From CG2-30-36-39 sp964433225 (GTDB lineage Bacteria; Patescibacteriota; Microgenomatia; UBA1400; PJMF01), in NCBI GenBank assembly GCA_964433225.1, contig CAYSQA010000003.1, positions 46,105 through 110,104 on the forward strand: a stretch of DNA of 64,000 nucleotides, given 5' to 3'. The position numbers and the translations under genes are program-made. The notes beneath the pieces are model-generated. The model made no database searches. It was not told where the DNA came from and worked only from the letters and a program-made list of their open reading frames with translations. Each line of letters begins with the position of its first letter. Position 1 is the stretch's first letter. This document shows, piece after piece, positions 40,085 to 48,172 of the stretch.

Positions 40085-41035
40085 CTATTTTTCTCTCCAC
40101 CACTGTACTATTCTTTGGAGGGTTGTGTCGAGGGGAATTGTTGGTTCCCAACCCAAGTTCTTGATTTTACTAATATCAGCGACACTAATATCGACATCCC
40201 CAGTTCTTTGCTTGGTTTCATCAATCACGATGTTAAAGTCTACTGTTGACATGGCTTTGAGTTTTTCTAATAATTCTTTGATCGAAATAGCTTGACCACT
40301 ACCAATATTGTATATTTCCCCAGCTGGAGCAGTTTTCATCAGTAGGATATAGGCCTTTACTACATCTTTGACATCAGTAAAATCTCTTTTAACTTCTAGA
40401 TTTCCCACCTGAATCTCGTTTTTGAGACCTTTTTCTATTTCTTGGGTGATTTGATAAACAAAATCAGTTACCACAAAACCACGAGCTTGATATTCACCAA
40501 TGTGATTGAAAGGTCTGACTCTAATAATATCTAGATTATGACTAGCAAAGTAGCTACTAGCTAACATATCCTGAGTAACTTTGGAGACGGCGTAAGGATT
40601 TCTGGGGCCGAGAGGGTCGGTTTCGTTTAAAGGTTTGGTAGAAGGCGCATACTCAGTGCCGCTGCCAATTGACAGCAATCTTGCTTGTGGAGTGTGAAGT
40701 CTCATGGCCTCAAGTACATTAAGCTGAATGTTGGTATTAATTGATAGAGTCAAACTCTTTTTTTCCAAACTTAGGCCAGGAGCTGAAAAACTAGCTAAGT
40801 TATAAATTAATTGTGGGCGGAGTTTTTCGAATAGTTCCAGAACAACTGTTGATTTAGTCAAGTCAGCAGCGTGATAATTTTGTTCTGGTAAAGATCCGTT
40901 TTCATAAAGATGTGGTTCTTTTTTTAAAGTAGTAACATGAATATCTGCAGCGGAGACTCCTTGACTGATTAACTCTTTGACTAAGTGAGTACCAACAAAA
41001 CCAGTCCCACCAGTAATTAAAATGTTTTTTTGCAC
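40085..41035 (-). CDS. rmd: GDP-6-deoxy-4-keto-D-mannose reductase (GDP-D-rhamnose synthesis)
   Basis: A 316-aa SDR epimerase/reductase. ILITGGTGFVGTHLVKEL is the cofactor site, with YNLASFSAPGLSLEK, SIGSGTEYAP and GPRNPYAVSKVTQDML holding the Y-x-x-x-K. VRPFNHIGEYQARGFVVTDF is the RMD signature. Paired with gmd, the product is probably GDP-D-rhamnose. A fucose- or talose-forming reductase is the alternative. Confidence 0.85.
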   Translation of the reverse strand: MQKNILITGGTGFVGTHLVKELISQGVSAADIHVTTLKKEPHLYENGSLPEQNYHAADLTKSTVVLELFEKLRPQLIYNLASFSAPGLSLEKKSLTLSINTNIQLNVLEAMRLHTPQARLLSIGSGTEYAPSTKPLNETDPLGPRNPYAVSKVTQDMLASSYFASHNLDIIRVRPFNHIGEYQARGFVVTDFVYQITQEIEKGLKNEIQVGNLEVKRDFTDVKDVVKAYILLMKTAPAGEIYNIGSGQAISIKELLEKLKAMSTVDFNIVIDETKQRTGDVDISVADISKIKNLGWEPTIPLDTTLQRIVQWWREK

Positions 41036-41048
41036 TAATTAATCCTTT

Positions 41049-42350
41049 TTAATTGGTTTTTCCTATACCAAGGTATTGATATTTTTGTTGTTGTAAAGTT
41101 TGAGGATGAAATTGATTTCTAGCATCGATAAACCATTGGATTTTATCAGGGTGTTTGGTCTTTGAAAAATCAAATTGAGTAATTTCTGGCCATTCGATTA
41201 AACTCATAATCACATCAGCATTTTTAACCGCTTCTTTGATAGTTCCTGCTTGTTGGTGATTTTCCTCTAAGTTATCTAGTCTGAAGAAACCTTTCCATGA
41301 AGCCATTGGATCGTAACTAATAATTTTGGCTCCTTTACTTAACAAAATAGGAATGATTTTAGTTGAGGGTGCTTCTCTCATGTCGTCAGTATTTGGTTTA
41401 AAAGCTAAACCCAAAATAGCGATTTGTTTATTTTCCCAACCACCAACTTCTTTTTCAAATTTTCTGAGTAGTTTGGGGATTCTATTTTCATTAAGTTCAC
41501 TAATTTTGTTGAATAAATTATCATTTTCATTGACAGCTCTAGAATAAGCAGCTAATTCTTTAACGTCTTTGGGGAAGCAAGAACCACCATAACCCAAGCC
41601 AGGATACCAGTAATGTTGGCCAATTCTCTTATCGAAACCGATGGCCTTAACAATGTCATTAACGTCAGCACCATTTTTTTCACATAAATCAGCAATTTGA
41701 TTAATAAAAGTGATTCTAGTAGCCAAGTAAGCATTAGCTGAGTATTTGGCCATCTGGGCTGATTCTGGTCTGACTTTAACAATTGGAGCATTGAGTGGTT
41801 GGTGAAGTTTCTCTAGTTTTTCGAAGACTTCTTGATCAATTGCGCCGATTACCACCCTATCTGGTTTGAGAGTGTCTTGAACAGCACTACCTTCCTTTAA
41901 AAATTCTGGTACTGAAGCTGTAAAAAACTTTGTTTTAGTTTTATTTTTGATAATTTTTTCAACCTTGTTTAAGGTTCCTGGAGGAACAGTTGATTTGATG
42001 GCAACAATGGCTCCTGTTTTAAGATGTGGTGCCAAAGATTCGGCACTAGCAAAAACATATTTAAGATCTGCTTGGCCATCTGGTGCTGAGGGAGTACCGA
42101 CAGCAATAATGATGACATCAGCGTTTCTAATGGCAGTTTTATAGTCAGTGGTGAAGGTGAGGTTACCAGCTTGTTGTTGTTGAGTGAGGAGCTCTTCCAA
42201 TCCTGGCTCAAAAAATGGCACCTTACTATTTTTAAGTGATGAAATCTTATTTTCATCAACATCCAAGCCAATGACTTGGTTGCCGAAAGAAGCATAAACA
42301 GCAGCACTTACCACGCCTACAAAACCGGTGCCAATAAAAGTTACATTCAT
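41049..42350 (-). CDS. ugd: UDP-glucose 6-dehydrogenase
   Basis: A 433-aa protein from ATG 42350; a TTG 15 bases earlier is in frame but less likely. VTFIGTGFVGVVSAAVYASFG is the NAD site, given as the N-terminal Gly-rich motif. PGTLNKVEK, SVPEFLKEGSA, and the catalytic Cys in GLGYGGSCFPKDVKEL follow, then KPNTDDMREAPS. It oxidises UDP-glucose to UDP-glucuronate. It heads the eight-gene unit down to 32740, and its TATAAA (42369-42374, reverse strand) gives a short leader with AAAGAA. Confidence 0.93.
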   Translation of the reverse strand: MNVTFIGTGFVGVVSAAVYASFGNQVIGLDVDENKISSLKNSKVPFFEPGLEELLTQQQQAGNLTFTTDYKTAIRNADVIIIAVGTPSAPDGQADLKYVFASAESLAPHLKTGAIVAIKSTVPPGTLNKVEKIIKNKTKTKFFTASVPEFLKEGSAVQDTLKPDRVVIGAIDQEVFEKLEKLHQPLNAPIVKVRPESAQMAKYSANAYLATRITFINQIADLCEKNGADVNDIVKAIGFDKRIGQHYWYPGLGYGGSCFPKDVKELAAYSRAVNENDNLFNKISELNENRIPKLLRKFEKEVGGWENKQIAILGLAFKPNTDDMREAPSTKIIPILLSKGAKIISYDPMASWKGFFRLDNLEENHQQAGTIKEAVKNADVIMSLIEWPEITQFDFSKTKHPDKIQWFIDARNQFHPQTLQQQKYQYLGIGKTN

Positions 42351-42398
42351 GATAAATTCTTTCAAAAATTTATATCTTACTTGCCAAGTATATCATTA

Positions 42399-42404
42399 TA
42401 TAAT
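42399..42404 (+). promoter_or_regulatory. -10 TATAAT, leaderless spacing, for trmD
   Basis: TATAAT ends 6 nt before ATG 42411. It supports 42411 as the start rather than an in-frame extension beginning at 42276. Confidence 0.5.
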
Positions 42405-42410
42405 TGCATT

Positions 42411-43064
42411 ATGGAGATTGTTATTTTTACTTTATTTCCGGATTTTTTCCAAGGTCCTTTTGCGACCTCGATTTTAGGTCGAGCTAATCTTGATCAGCGA
42501 TTGATCAAATTAGTAAATATTAGAGATTTTGCTCTGGACAAACATCAGGTCACTGATGATCGACCTTACGGAGGTGGTCCAGGGATGGTAATGAAAGTTG
42601 AGCCGATTGATCTAGCGTTACAAACTAATGGTTTTAAAAAAGGTACAGCAGGAGAGAAAATCATTTTAACTTCGGCTCAGGGAAAGCTTTATAACCAGCA
42701 ACAAGCCAAGATTTTAGCTGAGCTCAAAAGAATAGCTATTATTTGTGGTCACTATGAAGGGGTAGATGAGCGGATAGTTGATCATTTAATTGATGAAGAG
42801 ATTAGGATTGGTGACTATGTTTTGACAGGGGGAGAGCCAGCCTCTGTAGTAATTGCTGATAGTGTAGCGAGATTGTTGCCTGGTGTTTTAGGCAATGAAG
42901 AGAGTAATCAAGGCGAATCTCATGATCAACCTGGTCAATTAGGTTTTCCTCAATACACTCGACCAGAAATTTATAGAAATTGGTCAGTACCGACTGTCCT
43001 TTTGACCGGTGATCACAAAAAAATCACTAACTGGCGAACTGCTCAACGAAAAAAAACTAGCTAA
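42411..43064 (+). CDS. trmD: tRNA (guanine-N1)-methyltransferase TrmD
   Basis: A 217-aa protein, on the short side of TrmD (E. coli 255). Signatures are FTLFPDFF, DDRPYGGGPGMVM, CGHYEGVDERIVDHL, IGDYVLTGGEPAS and PQYTRPE, the deep trefoil-knot SAM site. It methylates G37 of tRNAs and prevents frameshifting. It stands alone between ugd and the rmlD homologue rather than with rpsP-rimM-rplS, and its end overlaps the convergent rmlD homologue by 4 bp. The shortened C-terminal region may mean a smaller tRNA-binding domain. Confidence 0.94.
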   Translation: MEIVIFTLFPDFFQGPFATSILGRANLDQRLIKLVNIRDFALDKHQVTDDRPYGGGPGMVMKVEPIDLALQTNGFKKGTAGEKIILTSAQGKLYNQQQAKILAELKRIAIICGHYEGVDERIVDHLIDEEIRIGDYVLTGGEPASVVIADSVARLLPGVLGNEESNQGESHDQPGQLGFPQYTRPEIYRNWSVPTVLLTGDHKKITNWRTAQRKKTS

Positions 43065-43933
43065 TCTTTAACTTCTGCTAGAGCTTGTCTAATTGTCTTA
43101 AGCTCAAAATCTAAAATCTCTAATAATTTTTTATTGCTCATGGCAGTGTTGCGTTGATAAGGTCGTTCTGAACTAGCTAAGTAAACTTCTAAGTCACCTT
43201 GACCAATTTTTCCACCAAGCTGATGAATATCATTAATTGCTACTGCAAAATCATAGTCTGTCCAACTTTCTCCGCTAGAAGCATGAAAAAGTCCGGTTGG
43301 ACTAGTTCTAATGACGAAATCCATAATTTTGGCAAAATCATTGACATAAGTTGGACCAAAATAGTGATTAGTAAATTGTGGGTAGAGAGAGCCTTCTTTG
43401 ATGCCTTTCATTACTCGATGGGCAGTGTCTACTTTTTCGAATGAATCAGCTCTAAAAGGCTGATCAATTCTCAAGATAGTCCAAGGGCATTGGGCTTGTT
43501 TAACTATTTCTTCGGCTAAATACTTAGTTTCTCCATACCATTCAATTGGTTTTGGCGTATCTTCTTCAGTATAAAGTTCTTTTTTTTCACCATCGAAAAC
43601 ATAGGCGGTAGAAACATAAATAACATGTTTATTCGTAGTTTCTGCTGCTTTGACCACATTCTCGGTACCAACCACATTAACTTGATAAGCAATACCGTTT
43701 TTGTCTCCAGTTTGTTGCCAAGCACCGGTGACATCGGTATAGGCTGCTAAATGGATAACATGACTAGCATCAGAGTTTTTAAATTTATTTAAAACCTGAT
43801 CGTAGTTAGTGATATCGGTTGGTTGTTTTTCATCTCTTAGATCAAGATTATCAAATGAGTATTCATTTTTGAAATCTAGCGCAAATCTAGAGCCAACCAA
43901 ACCATTTAAGCCCGTCGTGAGAATTGTTTTCAT
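43061..43933 (-). CDS. rmlD: dTDP-4-dehydrorhamnose reductase-like SDR
   Basis: A 290-aa protein from ATG 43933, 16 bp after rmlB; the longer frame starts within rmlB and is rejected. TTGLNGLVGSRFALDF is the Rossmann motif, with HLAAYTDVTGAWQQ, YVSTAYVFDGEKK, PIEWYGETKYLAEEIV holding Y-x-x-x-K, and a final ILDFELKTIRQAL. These match RmlD, which reduces dTDP-4-keto-L-rhamnose to dTDP-L-rhamnose. RmlA and RmlC are not in this window, so the substrate could be another dTDP-keto sugar. Confidence 0.75.
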   Translation of the reverse strand: MKTILTTGLNGLVGSRFALDFKNEYSFDNLDLRDEKQPTDITNYDQVLNKFKNSDASHVIHLAAYTDVTGAWQQTGDKNGIAYQVNVVGTENVVKAAETTNKHVIYVSTAYVFDGEKKELYTEEDTPKPIEWYGETKYLAEEIVKQAQCPWTILRIDQPFRADSFEKVDTAHRVMKGIKEGSLYPQFTNHYFGPTYVNDFAKIMDFVIRTSPTGLFHASSGESWTDYDFAVAINDIHQLGGKIGQGDLEVYLASSERPYQRNTAMSNKKLLEILDFELKTIRQALAEVKD

Positions 43934-43949
43934 AGGTAATAATCTTTCT

Positions 43950-44963
43950 TTATTTTTTATATTGTTCTGAGAAGTAGGCTTGTTGACTAGCCTTAAGTTT
44001 TTGCCACCAGGCTTGATTTTCTTGGTACCAAGCAATGGTTTTTTCCAAACCCTCCTCTAAAGAAACACTTGGTTCCCAACCCAATTCTTGTTGAATCTTG
44101 CTCCAGTCAACGGCGTAGCGGCGATCGTGACCAGGTCTATCTTTGACATACTCAATTTTATCTTCACTTGCTCCCATTTTTTCTAAAATCATTTTTGAGA
44201 TTTCTAAATTAGAAACATCTTTAGTTAAACCTCCAACTAGATAAGTTTCATGTTCTTTGCCTTCAATTAAAACCTTATCAATCGCAGTACAATGGTCTTG
44301 TACGTAAAGCCAGTCACGAACGTAAAGACCATCACCATAAACCGGAATAGTTTTTCCTTCTAACAAATTGGTAATAGTCAAAGAAATGAATTTTTCTGGA
44401 AATTGATATTCACCATAGTTATTTGAGCAGTTGGTAATAGTATATGGCAGACCGTAAGTGGTGCCATAGGCTCTGACCAAATGATCAGATGCAGCTTTAC
44501 TAGCTGAGTAAGGGCTGTGAGGGTTATAGGCAGTATCGTGAGAGAATTTTTCGCTAGTATTTAATTCCAAAGCTCCAAACACCTCATCGGTAGAAATATG
44601 ATGAAAACGTTTAATTTTATTTTTTAAAGCTGACTCTAGTAAAATCTGAGTGCCAATGATGTTTGTTTCCAAAAAAACTTCTGGATTTTTGATTGAGCGA
44701 TCAACATGAGACTCGGCAGCGAAGTGAACCACTGTATCAACATCGGCCATGATTTTATCAACTAGTTTTTTATTACCAATATCACCATGAATAAAGGTGT
44801 AATTGGGATTGGTTGCGACTGTTTTTAGGTTGTCTAAATTACCAGCATAGGTGAGTTTATCTAGATTAATAACTTTGTCTGTGGGGTGGTTTTTTAACCA
44901 ATAAAGTACAAAATTAGAGCCAATGAAACCAGCTCCGCCAGTAACTAGAAGTGTTTTTGCCAT
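43950..44963 (-). CDS. rmlB: dTDP-glucose 4,6-dehydratase
   Basis: A 337-aa SDR enzyme. LLVTGGAGFIGSNFV at the N-terminus, LDKLTYAGNLDNL, HFAAESHVDRSI, HISTDEVFGAL, YNPHSPYSASKAASDHLVRA (Y-x-x-x-K) and CSNNYGEYQFPEKF are family hallmarks, and VRDWLYVQDHC is also present. It makes dTDP-4-keto-6-deoxyglucose. The small gene at 44968-45165 begins this stretch and rmlD follows 16 bp later. Confidence 0.94.
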   Translation of the reverse strand: MAKTLLVTGGAGFIGSNFVLYWLKNHPTDKVINLDKLTYAGNLDNLKTVATNPNYTFIHGDIGNKKLVDKIMADVDTVVHFAAESHVDRSIKNPEVFLETNIIGTQILLESALKNKIKRFHHISTDEVFGALELNTSEKFSHDTAYNPHSPYSASKAASDHLVRAYGTTYGLPYTITNCSNNYGEYQFPEKFISLTITNLLEGKTIPVYGDGLYVRDWLYVQDHCTAIDKVLIEGKEHETYLVGGLTKDVSNLEISKMILEKMGASEDKIEYVKDRPGHDRRYAVDWSKIQQELGWEPSVSLEEGLEKTIAWYQENQAWWQKLKASQQAYFSEQYKK

Positions 44964-44967
44964 ATAT

Positions 44968-45165
44968 TTAGTATTCTTTAAAATTTAATCCTTCAGCATT
45001 GTATTGATTCATTTGTAAATTGTCTAATTTCTTTTTTTCTATTTCCAACATTGAGTGATAATAGCCGGCTATAAAGGTTAAAACAACAATTACTCCCAAT
45101 AAAAACCTAATCACTATTGTAGGTGGAAAAGGTTGGGGCAGAGTTTGTTCAAGTAATTTTTTCAT
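44968..45165 (-). CDS. Small single-pass membrane protein
   Basis: A 65-aa protein with one helix (about 18-40), Pro-rich cytoplasmic start (LPQPFPPT) and a charged, helical tail containing YYHSMLEIEKKKLDNLQMNQ. It lies 41 bp after the LCP gene and 4 bp before rmlB, so it is part of the LCP-rmlB-rmlD unit. Function unknown; it may be a scaffold for the assembly complex. Confidence 0.65.
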   Translation of the reverse strand: MKKLLEQTLPQPFPPTIVIRFLLGVIVVLTFIAGYYHSMLEIEKKKLDNLQMNQYNAEGLNFKEY

Positions 45166-45206
45166 AAGTTAAATAAAGTCTAGTTAAGTATAACTTAAAG
45201 TGTTGT

Positions 45207-46343
45207 TTATTGAAAAATATTACTAATTTCCTGTTTAAATAATTCTTCGTCAGTGATGACATAGACCCACTGATTTTGGTAAAGATAAGAAGGCTTAGGG
45301 TTGGCCAAAACGCCTGTCTTAGGGTCGTCTTTGGTGGTTGAAAGTTGGTGGCCAGCAATTGTTATCTCAGCTTTGATTGGTGCCAGTTTCTTGCCTGTGG
45401 CAATTAGTTCTGTTAAAGGTAGTACTTCGGCGAAATTTTGTTCGTAAAATTTATAAAGTTGGCCAGCCAAAGCTGGATTTTCTAGATATTGTTTAGGTTC
45501 CATTAGCTGAGAAAAAAGAGCTTTGACTACTAGTTGTTGTCTTTCACCCCTGGCTAGATCTGAGCCCTCATCTCCTTCACTGTGTCTGCTTCGAATATAT
45601 TGAAGAGCTTTCTCACCGGTTAAGGTTTGTTGGCCTGGCTCAAAAGAGATGGTTTGGTAAAGAATTTTGGGATCTCGTTCTATAGTGACATCAACTCCAG
45701 GTCTGGGGAATTTTTCATCTACAAAACCAAGTGGAATATCAAGATTAACCCCACCGACTAAATCGATTAATTCTTCGAGTTTATCCAAAGATAACACCAC
45801 AGTGTGATGAATATTAACAGCGGTTAATTCTTCCAAAGTTTCTTCAACAAATCTAGCCGGATTATCTGGATAACGATCGAAACCATAATAATAAAGAGCA
45901 TTGATTTTAGTTTTATATTTTTCTGACCATAAGTCTCTAGGGAAGGGCAACGTGTTGATTTTACCAGTATCAAGATTCAGTGAAACTAGCATCATCGTAT
46001 CAGTTAATGGCGGGACATCTCCCCTGCCTGATAGGGAATCGACACCTAACAATAGAAAATTTTTATAACCATTAGTTGTTAGTGGTTGTTGTTGCCACCC
46101 TGTTGTAAAAGCAGTTTTTAGTTCAGAAAAATTAATACCAGCAGTTTGAGAAAATTTTTTAAATTTGGTGTATCCCCAAGCACTAATGCCAATGGCAGTA
46201 ATAAGCAACATTAAACTGGCAAAGAGCAAAGATAATAAGTTTACTTTAATAAATAATTTGAATAAGTTGTTTGAATATTGAGGATCTTGATGAGTTTTTG
46301 GGTGTTTGGGGGTTGGCTCGATGGTTGGTAACTCTTTTTTCAT
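45207..46343 (-). CDS. LytR-CpsA-Psr (LCP) family glycopolymer transferase
   Basis: A 378-aa protein. A cytoplasmic Pro/Lys-rich N-terminus and one transmembrane helix (about 33-56) precede the LCP domain: NFLLLGVDS (strand with the catalytic Asp), RGDVPPLTDTMMLVSLN, LPFPRDLW and INALYYYG, then GGVNLDIPLGFVD and ALQYIRSRHSEGDEGSDLARGERQQ, the Arg-rich end of the active site. LCP enzymes transfer lipid-linked glycopolymers to cell-wall peptidoglycan, so it is probably the final step of the glycan pathway encoded around it. A TACAAT (46371-46376, reverse strand) gives a leader of about 20 nt. Confidence 0.93.
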   Translation of the reverse strand: MKKELPTIEPTPKHPKTHQDPQYSNNLFKLFIKVNLLSLLFASLMLLITAIGISAWGYTKFKKFSQTAGINFSELKTAFTTGWQQQPLTTNGYKNFLLLGVDSLSGRGDVPPLTDTMMLVSLNLDTGKINTLPFPRDLWSEKYKTKINALYYYGFDRYPDNPARFVEETLEELTAVNIHHTVVLSLDKLEELIDLVGGVNLDIPLGFVDEKFPRPGVDVTIERDPKILYQTISFEPGQQTLTGEKALQYIRSRHSEGDEGSDLARGERQQLVVKALFSQLMEPKQYLENPALAGQLYKFYEQNFAEVLPLTELIATGKKLAPIKAEITIAGHQLSTTKDDPKTGVLANPKPSYLYQNQWVYVITDEELFKQEISNIFQ

Positions 46344-46399
46344 AATTGGATTTTATTTCACTACCAGCCTATTGTATACGAATTTTATTAATCTTAGGC

Positions 46400-46405
46400 T
46401 ACAAT
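46400..46405 (+). promoter_or_regulatory. -10 TACAAT, leaderless spacing, for the 46412 gene
   Basis: TACAAT ends 6 nt before GTG 46412. This supports the GTG as start; the frame also opens upstream at 46346, where it would overlap the divergent promoter. Confidence 0.45.
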
Positions 46406-46411
46406 AGTGCT

Positions 46412-48172
46412 GTGCAGAAACTCAAACAATGGTTTGTTTTGTCTTTTTTGTTGCTAATTTTCTTGGCCTCTTCTTGGTCTTTGTTAGTGACTAATCAATT
46501 TTTTAGGGTTCATGACTTTACTCATGCCGGTAGAATTGTTGAAATGGCCAGAGCTTTACAAGATGGTCATTTTCCAGTGAGGTGGACTAGTAATTTTGGT
46601 TATGGTTATGGCATGCCTTTATTTGAGTTTTATGGTCCATTACCATTTTATTTTGGAGCAAGTTTTTACCTAGTTTTTGGCAATATTATTGGTAGCATTA
46701 AGTTTTTATATTTATTATCCAATTTAGGCACTCTTCTTGGCAGTTACTTTTTAGGAAAACGGTTGTTTGGACAATTAGGAGGTTTATTAACTGCGGTTTT
46801 TCTGACTTTAGCTCCATACCGAGCCATGAACTTGTTTGCTAGAGGGGCTTTGAATGAAGCCTGGGGTATCATGTTTTTGCCTTGGATTTTACTTGGTTTA
46901 ATCAAGATTTTTCACCAGGAAAAATTAGGTTGGCAAATATTTTTCTTATCTCTGGTTGGCTTATTTTTGTCACACAACATTACCACTATGATTTTTTTAC
47001 CGATTTTAGGAGTTTTTACTGGAGGTTATTTTGCCTGGATGGTTTGGCAGCAGGCTCCAGAATTTTTTAGAAAAAATCGATTTAGAGCCAAGAATTTTTT
47101 ACGAATTTGGAGTCAACTAATCGGCAGTGGGTTATTAGCTACCCTAGCAGCTGGTTTTTATTTAATTCCAGCTTTTGTTGAAAAAAATTATACTCAAGTG
47201 GAAAAAATAATTTTGACACCATATTTTGATTACCATTTGCATTTTTTGTATATTCGTCAGTTTTTTAAACCCAATTGGGGTTATGGTGGCAGTGAGTGGG
47301 GAGTCAATGATGGTCTTTCTTTTTTTCTCGGTTGGGGACAATTATTTTCGCTGGGGTTGTTGGGAGCTTTTTGGCTGGTTAGTGCGGTTAGACAGCTTTT
47401 CAAAAAGGAACGAATTATTACTCAAAGAACTTTATTTTTTACTAGTTTGTTAGCTGGTTTATTTGTTTTAACCAGTTTGATGAGTTTATTAAAAACTCAA
47501 TTTATTTGGGAACAAATTAGTTTGTTCAAATTTATTCAGTTCCCTTGGAGATGGTTGGGAGTAGCTATTGTTTTCTTGGCTTTATTATTAGCTAGTTTGG
47601 TGTGGTTGATTAGAAACAAGATTATTAGGGGCTGGTTGGTTGGGGTATTGGTGGTGATGACGGTTTTTAGTGGGGCTATTTATTTCAGACCAGAGGAATA
47701 TTTAACTAATGCTAATGATTATTACTATACTGATCAGACTAGAATTAGACGTGAATTAAGTAGTATTTTGCCTGATTATATTTCTGCGGATATGGTTGAA
47801 AAACCAACCATTATTCCAACTAGTTTAGTAATGAGTAAATATCAAGCTGATGAAATAGAGATTTTAGTTGATAGGACTCACGAAAAGCTGATTAAAACTA
47901 ACTTTGCTGAAGCTCAAGCCTTGGAATTAGCAATTGCTAATTATCCTGGCTGGACAGCAGAAATAGACGGTCAGTGGTGGAGTAAAGATCGAGCAGAAAA
48001 TGGTAATATTTTATTAAATATACCTGCTGGTAATCACTTGGTTAGCCTGAAATTTATAGGAACTAGCTTAAGAAATTGGGCAGACATCGTGAGTTTATTG
48101 GCTTGGTTGAGCTTCATTTACTTGGTTTGGCCCAAAAAAATTCTTAGTAAACAATTAAAAATTGAATCATGA
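46412..48172 (+). CDS. Polytopic membrane protein, PTPS-related/YfhO-like
   Basis: A 586-aa protein from GTG 46412. About 12 helices; the first external loop is FTHAGRIVEMARALQDGHFPVRWTSNFGYGYGMP (two adjacent motifs) with PLFEFYGPLPFYF. This fits the membrane family called 6-pyruvoyl-tetrahydropterin synthase-related (Pfam PTPS_related); despite that name the known members are membrane proteins of glycan loci. The C-terminal domain (about 470-560) has ANYPGWTAEIDG...GNHLVSLKF, as in YfhO-type GT-C-like proteins. It overlaps the flippase by 4 bp. Confidence 0.75.
   Translation: MQKLKQWFVLSFLLLIFLASSWSLLVTNQFFRVHDFTHAGRIVEMARALQDGHFPVRWTSNFGYGYGMPLFEFYGPLPFYFGASFYLVFGNIIGSIKFLYLLSNLGTLLGSYFLGKRLFGQLGGLLTAVFLTLAPYRAMNLFARGALNEAWGIMFLPWILLGLIKIFHQEKLGWQIFFLSLVGLFLSHNITTMIFLPILGVFTGGYFAWMVWQQAPEFFRKNRFRAKNFLRIWSQLIGSGLLATLAAGFYLIPAFVEKNYTQVEKIILTPYFDYHLHFLYIRQFFKPNWGYGGSEWGVNDGLSFFLGWGQLFSLGLLGAFWLVSAVRQLFKKERIITQRTLFFTSLLAGLFVLTSLMSLLKTQFIWEQISLFKFIQFPWRWLGVAIVFLALLLASLVWLIRNKIIRGWLVGVLVVMTVFSGAIYFRPEEYLTNANDYYYTDQTRIRRELSSILPDYISADMVEKPTIIPTSLVMSKYQADEIEILVDRTHEKLIKTNFAEAQALELAIANYPGWTAEIDGQWWSKDRAENGNILLNIPAGNHLVSLKFIGTSLRNWADIVSLLAWLSFIYLVWPKKILSKQLKIES

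Noticed and set aside
41326..42307. Several antisense or shifted frames inside ugd
   Set aside because: All lie within the intact UDP-glucose dehydrogenase and have no start context.
42276..42410. N-terminal extension of TrmD
   Set aside because: It overlaps the divergent ugd start region, and the TrmD family begins exactly at M-E-I-V-I-F-T-L-F-P (ATG 42411).
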